From the NCBI GenBank assembly GCA_964023275.1, contig OZ029913.1, positions 51,529,509 through 51,593,508 of the forward strand: a stretch of 64,000 nucleotides of DNA. Direction: 5' to 3'. The notes beneath the pieces were generated by a model. That model was not told the DNA's origin, searched no databases, and saw only the letters and a program-made list of their open reading frames with translations. Of this stretch, positions 57,848 to 64,000 are shown piece by piece. The stretch comes from Norana najaformis (taxonomy: Eukaryota; Annelida; Clitellata; Crassiclitellata; Hormogastridae). The stretch's first letter is position 1. The number at the start of each line of letters is the position of its first letter. The position numbers and the translations under genes were made by a program.

Positions 57848-58392
57848 GTTGGCCGTCGAATTCTCAAACAGCTCTGCCGCAAACATTGAAAGCTTTATCA
57901 ACTGCACTTGTCGAGACAATACTGTCCTGCCAAAGTATATTAGTAGTATCACCTTGTGCGATATGAGTGGGAGGCAGACTCCTGCCTATTTAACCCACCA
58001 TTCTAATTCAGTGACTCGATCGCTATAGTCTCTTCTTAAAGGACCCCAGAGAGTTGCACCCCACTGTAGCTACAGGGTCTGTTCCAAGTGTCCACAACTC
58101 TGTTGGTAAAGACATACTTTCTAAGTCTGAATCGCTTCTTATGTTCTATAGCGTGGTATTTGCCGATGTGACTGTCGAGAATGTTAAAACGTCCATGTTT
58201 TCAGAACCAAGGATGGCCAGATTTAAAGATTATCATTAGTGCCATTCATCGTAACCTTGTGGCCAAATCTTCACAGGTCTACTTGTTAATTTTAGTATCA
58301 TAATGTAAGCCACTATTTTATATTTGCTTTTCTGTGCTGTTTCAGTAGCTGTCCATATTTAGGGCTCATATATGTGACTTTATTTATGTTAG

Positions 58393-58448
58393 ATGCATCT
58401 GGAAGAAGCCACAGATGAATGGGGCGTTAAAGTAGAAAGAGTTGAGAT
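58393..58448 (+). CDS. STOM: stomatin-like protein, exon 6
   Basis: Acceptor TATGTTAG and donor GTGAGT. Encodes LEEATDEWGVKVERVE, equivalent to the family's LDxATDxWGxKVERVEI block. Ends with a two-base overhang that exon 7 completes. Confidence 0.95.
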
Positions 58449-58799
58449 GTGAGTATATGAGAATATTGTCAATCGTTTTCTCACAGACTAAAACTGTTTT
58501 CGATCAGCTGCGGATTTTTAATACTGTACACACTGCCACTGCCCTGAAGCTCAATACAAGCATAATGTCACGCATGCGCTTGGCTATTTATCCCTAGCAC
58601 ATATGGGCGTCATTCTTCTTTATCTTGATACCGTTTGCGTGGCAGACGTCCACTAAAGTCTTCACCTTTGTTCACACGCATCGTGTAATTAAAGATCTAG
58701 AGGCCAATCGTAAACATAAAATGAGAGCCATTGAACACCGAACAAAATCGCGAGCTTTATAGCATGCAATGACCTCAAAGCACTGTTTAAAAGTTAAGG

Positions 58800-59358
58800 C
58801 TGATATATATGTATGTATGAAAGGACCGAGAATGTTTCTTGAGCTGTTTTGGAAAGAAAGAGTTAAATGTTAGGTGGAAGATTGTTCCAGAAGGACGGTA
58901 CAATGACCGAGAAAGCAAGCTTTGCCCGAGCCGTCGTACGGTAGCGCGGAACTATCAGATCTCCACGGACCGCAGAACGCAGTGTTTGTTGACCCAAATG
59001 GCTCGAAACAGGAATGAGAAGTTCTCTGTGGTATTCTGGGGCAAAGCCAACTATAGAAGCCCGCCCTATATATATATATATGTAAGAACCTTGAATTTAA
59101 TTTTCTGCTCAACCGGAGCCAATGCAGTGCATCTCGCATAAAGTGCGAATTATGCGAAAACTTTCGCAAGTTGGTCATTATCCGGGCGGCGCACTTGAGG
59201 ACAGACTGAAGCTGGCAAATTTCGGCAAGCTTGCAAGAATGGCATTACAATAGTCCACGCGCGTCTTGAAGAAGGAATTAACAAGGGTCACAGAGGGGTC
59301 ATGCGATGAATTACCCCCCGAATGATTCTGATCTGGCGCAGTTCGTAAAAGCAGGAAC

Positions 59359-59445
<87 letters not shown>

Positions 59446-60900
59446 GACATGGTCTACCTTCGAGAGAACTTCATCCAGGAGCACGCCAAAGTCCCGATCA
59501 ACATTCCCAGCCCGGGAATCCCGCCGCTATCCTTCATCTTTGCTCACGCCTGTAGAAAGCCAAGCCATATGAACTGTGTTTTTGAGGGATTCAAAAATGG
59601 CCGATTAGATGACATCCATGTCTCAGAGTGGCCCGCACGTTTGATACACAGGTCAGTGCATCCGACGAACTGCACGACAAGTACAGCTGAACATCATCGG
59701 CATATTGGTGAAACATTGCTCCAAGAGCCGCGATGACTTGCTTCAGGTCGGCTGTGTAGAAGATGCACAAAAGGGGCTAATGACTGAACCCTGTGGCACA
59801 CCGTATGGGACTGGAATCCAATCAGATCTGCCTAGTCCAATTTCCACCCCCATGCTCCGTCCATCCAGAAAAGACTGTAACCATTCCAACGGCTGACCGA
59901 CAATTTCTTAGGTAGTACTGAGTCGAGACAACAAGATTTTGTAGTCTACCAAGTCATACGGGGCACTGACATCGACAAGAGCGAGCACTGTCATCGTGTC
60001 AACAGTTCATAGCATCTCAGATGTCAGAGATAAGCCGAAGCATAACCGTCTTTGCTGAGTGTCCTTTTCTAAACCTGGATTGTAGTATTGGCATTATGTT
60101 ACACGATTCAAGATAGCGCAATGTCTGCTGATACTACTTGTTTCTCTTTAATCTTTGAGATGAAAGTGATACTTGAGATAGTTCGACAGTTGTTGTTGTC
60201 GTTATGATCCATGCTTGGCTTGTTGAGAGATAGCCTTATTATGGCTCGCTGTTGACCTTCTCAAAGATGTCCTTTAGACAGTAATTGTAATTTTAATCAG
60301 ACACTTACAAAGAGCCCTTCAGGATAAAACTCATCCCGGCCCGATATCCGTCCCAGGACTAGTGGGGAATAATGCAGTGACGCATTGCAAAGCCACACTA
60401 ATAACGGCAGCAGCTCATCGACAACTTCTTGAAGTAGTGAGTTTGGATTCGAATCGAGCGGGTACGTTTTTGACGGAGGGCACAAGAGAAGCGATATAAA
60501 CTCAAAATCTGTAACTATTTCAAATCTTTCTAAACGACACACTGAGTTGTTGTATACGTTGGAGGAGCTGAACCCTCCGTATTTCGGTGGACATCAGCGA
60601 CTTTCTTGGTAAGATGGCGTAGGTAATCATCAGAGAGAACGATGGACTCTACGAACTGCCAGTGCGACGAAAGACAGTTGACAATTCATTCCAAACCGCC
60701 GACTGTCATTCGAATGGCAGGCGATCACATTCTCCCAGTTACGCTGTTCTTTGCTTGAAAAAGAATGCTTTTCTCGCCGAAGACGAACCCAGTTGGTGCA
60801 GTCGCTGATCAACTCAATCCGTATGTAAAGACGTTCAGCACGTCGAGCTGTCCTCTGCATTCCGAGTCAAACGATGGAGTATTCGGACTGCTCCTTATTC
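58800..60900 (-). pseudogene. L2/CR1-like LINE, RT region, 2.1 kb
   Basis: The minus strand reads, N to C: RRAERLYIRIELISDCTNWV and a WENVIACHSNDSRRF block (60,860-60,640), NSLLQEVVDELLPLLVWLCN (60,480-60,400), LVDYKILLSRLS (near 59,950), YGVPQGSVISPFLCIFY with catalytic YADD at 59,693-59,704, FFKTRVDYCNAILASLPK (59,280-59,215) and a degraded WNxLP region at 58,880-59,000. The order is right for one LINE, but stops, frameshifts, an internal gap near 60,100-60,300 and a GA microsatellite interrupt it. It is antisense in stomatin intron 6. Confidence 0.85.
59362..59443. repeat. (GA)n microsatellite inside the LINE
   Basis: About 82 bp of GA with one C substitution, located between the YADD and VDYCN blocks of the LINE reading frame. 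Confidence 0.95.
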
Positions 60901-61745
60901 AAACTGAACTCTGTTGGAGCAGATCGTCAGAGAGATAGCCTAATAGTCGCTGATCATATGCTATGTGGTTATTTTTTCTTTGCTTTCATTACCAAATTTG
61001 CACTTTTTGCCTGAAACTCTTTTCGTAAGAGATATTTTTTATAGTTTCGTGATTTTCGGTTTCCTGTTTAAGTTAGACCGGGAATCGGGAGCAAATTGGC
61101 ATTTAGTTGCCAGGTTTTAGATTAAATTGCCGGTCAGCGCAGTCTTAATTTGACCAATAGACCGGTTACAATATAGGGCCATTCACACTCGCAAGTCAGC
61201 TAAAGCCAATGAAACGAACATTTATATAGCGCCATTCTCCGAAAGAAACATCTCAGCATATAGTAGTCTTCACTGCATACTTAAGCTAATTACATATTAC
61301 ATGAACAATATAAAAAGACAAGTATTGGCCTGTTATACGATTATAGGCCGCATATAGGCCGCTTGTATAGGCCTACATGTTCTCCTGAGCTGCTAGACCT
61401 TCGCTTTGTATATAGAGTCCGTATAATAAACATCATCAGTCGTACATATGAAATGTTTGATATGCTGCTGCTATTGATCTGAAACGCAAACATTGGGCCA
61501 ATGCCTGTTGCACTTAGGAGCAGTCGATCAGTGTCGTTAAAGTGCGAACTGCAGTATGTGTATACGATTCGACGTGACCTTCACTTGCCAGGAACCTCTG
61601 TAGAGTTAAAATCAATTTCAAACTGAACACAGTAGTTGGTGAATTTTAACTCGCAATATCGAAATGAAGCCGTGTAGGTGAGTGGGTGTGTAGGCCTAGA
61701 GTAGTCCGCCCTTACTAACGTCAGGCTGTCTGTTGATGATTGTAG

Positions 61746-61824
61746 CAAAGATGTACGGCTACCTGCTCAGCTGCAGAGAGCCATGGCTGCAGAGGCTGAA
61801 GCGTCGAGAGAAGCCAAAGCAAAG
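61746..61824 (+). CDS. STOM: stomatin-like protein, exon 7 (last seen in window)
   Basis: Acceptor GATTGTAG and donor GTTAAT. Encodes KDVRLPAQLQRAMAAEAEAS then REAKAK, the QLQRAMAAEAEA(S/T)REA(R/K)AK signature of stomatins at residues 199-225. The family continues for about 60 more residues (VIAAEGE...), which I do not find before 64,000, so the gene is cut by the window edge. Phase 0 at the donor. Confidence 0.95.
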
Positions 61825-63565
61825 GTTAATCACACCGTCTCTATGTTATCCGCTGCAATTATTGTTCTATTTTTAGTAGACTTGTTGACTTGTTTTAGTG
61901 TCTAATACGAATGCATACAAAAACAAATTTCCAGTGACGTAAAAGAAACGAGGTGCCCTCTTGAAACGTAGTCTGGTCTATTTGCGTTGTGTACATGCGT
62001 TGCACACCATAGATATAAAAAGCCTGAGATATAATGAACTAATGATAAAATGTTATATCTATGCTGCACACATCGTCCTGCATTAGGCCTATACTTTATT
62101 TGATTGCACGTGTGGAGCGCGTCTACTAAAAGCTAAAGTGTATTTGGCAATGGAAATGACAATTATGCTTATTAGGCTGCAAACATAATTATTATGACTT
62201 ATTCCATTAATTGTGATTAAGCTTTTACATTGCGCGTGATATTAGAATCGTTCAGGACCTGAACTATGACCGAGATCGACTGCACTCCATGAAAAATTGA
62301 CCAAAACAGGGGAAGTTTAGAAAAAATATGTGTAGTATTCAGACAACACCATTTAAAACTCGGGTTTTAGAAATGGGAAAGTTTAGAAACACATGCGCTG
62401 CCGTATTCAGACGACACCTTATTATAAACTCGTGTTACAAATTACTTAGCAATCATATTTTAAAATGCATTTAATATAAGACTGCACAGAAATATAGTCA
62501 AATCCATTCCACTTAATCGTAAGCTTCTTCAAGACAACAGCTATAATACATTTATTTGACCACATTGGGATGTCCAGAAATTAGGCCATGATAATTGAAG
62601 AGCTTAGCGGACACTGGAGTGAGCAATTAATTATCTTTAGAAATTAAATGTAGAAATGCAGCAACGAGAAACTAAATAAATAAATTGAGCAAACAAATAG
62701 CTTCTAGGAGTAAACCTATATTATGTTCTGTTTTTTGTACCGCTCGTAACGATGTAACAAATTGCAGCAGGTTAAAACTCACAGAAATAAACAGGCTAAA
62801 GTGGAAAGGATTTTCAGAGCGTTTGAAATTAAAATTGATAAAAGAATAGAGGCGATAAGTATGGAGAATCAAATAGAAAGGCCAACTTGGAATAGGTCTA
62901 TCATTTAACTGTTGTAGTAGTAGGCCTACTATTAGACCAGCTTAGAGAAAGGACTCTGATCTTTTCATAGAAGACTTTTTTAACGGAAAAAGTTAGTTAA
63001 AAAACGACCTTAAATTAGCAGACACAAACCACTTATTGAACGAATGTAGGCTGGTAAAATTTTTGAGAAAAGTTGATTAGATTGGTTGAAGATTAAATTG
63101 AATGATGGCAGTTTGTGCACAATAATTTTGATAGACTCGGAGTAAATCGATTCTTTTAGAGGTAATGGAATCGATGACTACATTTCGGAAATGTATTAGC
63201 TGTTCCACTCTATGTCGATGTTATATAAAACATACAGGAAATTCACTGTCGATGCCATACTGTACATGCGCACTTGGATGCATCTAAACGTTAAGCACAC
63301 GATCGTTAATTGCGAAATGCGCCCCAATTATGTGAAAGCAGACGATAATTGGGTTTTTTGAGTCAATTATCGACCGCCATTTGGCACAGGTTTCACTGGC
63401 ACTGGTGTGTTTCTCTGTTGCTCATATTGCGTTCGATTAGCCTATGATTGAATTGCCAATAACACGAAGTGGATTGGCTCTTTCAAATCGACCCAACTTC
63501 AGACTAAAATAGGGCTGTTATTATGGTGTATCCCAATACAATGTTGCACAGATTGGACTAAAATT
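61825..63565 (+). other. stomatin-like intron 7, no exon found
   Basis: AT-rich with no frame resembling the missing C-terminus (AAEGE, ALKEA or NSTI blocks). Short minus-strand frames have no motif. Confidence 0.6.
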
Positions 63566-63815
63566 AAATGTAAATGTAGATGGTTTTCCATAGCGACGGT
63601 ATGGCCTCGACCCTGCTCATTTTTCAGTGAATTTATCGGGTAAGATCCTTCACCACCGCTGCCCGTTTGAATGCCCCATGGCATTTCTGGTACACACCGT
63701 GCTAGCCCCAGATTCAAATCTCTGAAATATAGCCTCTGTCGGTATGCGAACCGGCATCCTCACTCACAGAGGCGCTTTGAGGTATGCTTTAACCGATGTA
63801 TCTAATTAGGCAAAA
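63566..63815 (-). mobile_element. tRNA-derived SINE, second family, copy 2
   Basis: Matches 52,318-52,580. On the minus strand it has GGTTAAAGCATACCTCAAAG near the 5' end and a good B box, GGTTCGCATACC (63,741-63,752). Sequence beyond it, at 63,890-63,950, matches the repeat at 5,510-5,560. Confidence 0.8.
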
Positions 63816-64000
63816 TTAGAAAGGAAAATATAAGACACTTGTTTAAACGCCTCTACAGAAACTCCTCAGAGAATCTTCCGGGGAGTCGAAGGATCATTCG
63901 GCTGAGGCGCAAACACAACCACGGCAATCCAACGACGGAACGCGTTTTCAGCCTCCAAACTTGTGTTGGTATTAAGTTTGGCGTAACCATGCACTTTCGC

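Larger units (their letters stand above)
58449..61745 (+). other. stomatin-like gene, intron 6
   Basis: 3.3 kb, two-thirds of it a minus-strand LINE (58,800-60,900). The rest is AT-rich with a further TATATAGCGCC repeat phrase at 61,222. Confidence 0.8.

Overview
The window is animal nuclear DNA, most likely from an invertebrate bilaterian. It holds small exons with GT-AG introns from two recognisable metazoan genes, a netrin and a stomatin-family gene, both on the + strand. These sit in a large amount of decayed LINE, tRNA-derived SINE and Tc1-like sequence and many long microsatellites. No bacterial-type gene organisation is present. I cannot name the species; the octamer TAGGCCTA is strikingly common outside the first 25 kb and may be a lineage signature.

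Layout. 1-15,090: no host gene recognised; fragments of non-LTR reverse transcriptases, a broken Tc1-like transposase, SINEs, LINE 3' ends and simple repeats. 15,090-25,338: a 10,237-bp Polinton/Maverick-like element (15,096-25,332) with TIRs of about 525 bp made largely of tandem arrays, a perfect 6-bp target-site duplication (GTCTAG), and one recognisable gene, a four-exon, uninterrupted family-B DNA polymerase of about 1,282 aa on the minus strand. No integrase, capsid, protease or packaging ATPase was seen. 25,339-31,580: intergenic, with LINE and SINE remnants and a (CAG)26 tract. 31,580-40,704: a complete netrin gene with a TATA/CCAAT promoter, seven coding exons (signal peptide, LamN, three laminin-EGF repeats, NTR domain) and poly(A) signals. 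40,705-51,770: intergenic, with mirrored polypyrimidine and polypurine tracts, LINE fragments and a disrupted copy of a multicopy transposon-like gene (46,890-48,690 minus). 51,773-64,000: the first seven coding exons of a stomatin-like gene (about 225 aa seen) whose last exon or exons lie beyond the window; its sixth intron carries a 2.1-kb minus-strand LINE.

The two host genes are independent: netrin is a secreted guidance cue, and the stomatin homologue is a membrane-hairpin scaffold protein. The most unusual object is the short, polymerase-only Polinton-like element. It has sharp ends, an intact target duplication and an intact polymerase frame, so it looks recent and possibly functional in part, yet it lacks the usual integration and virion genes.
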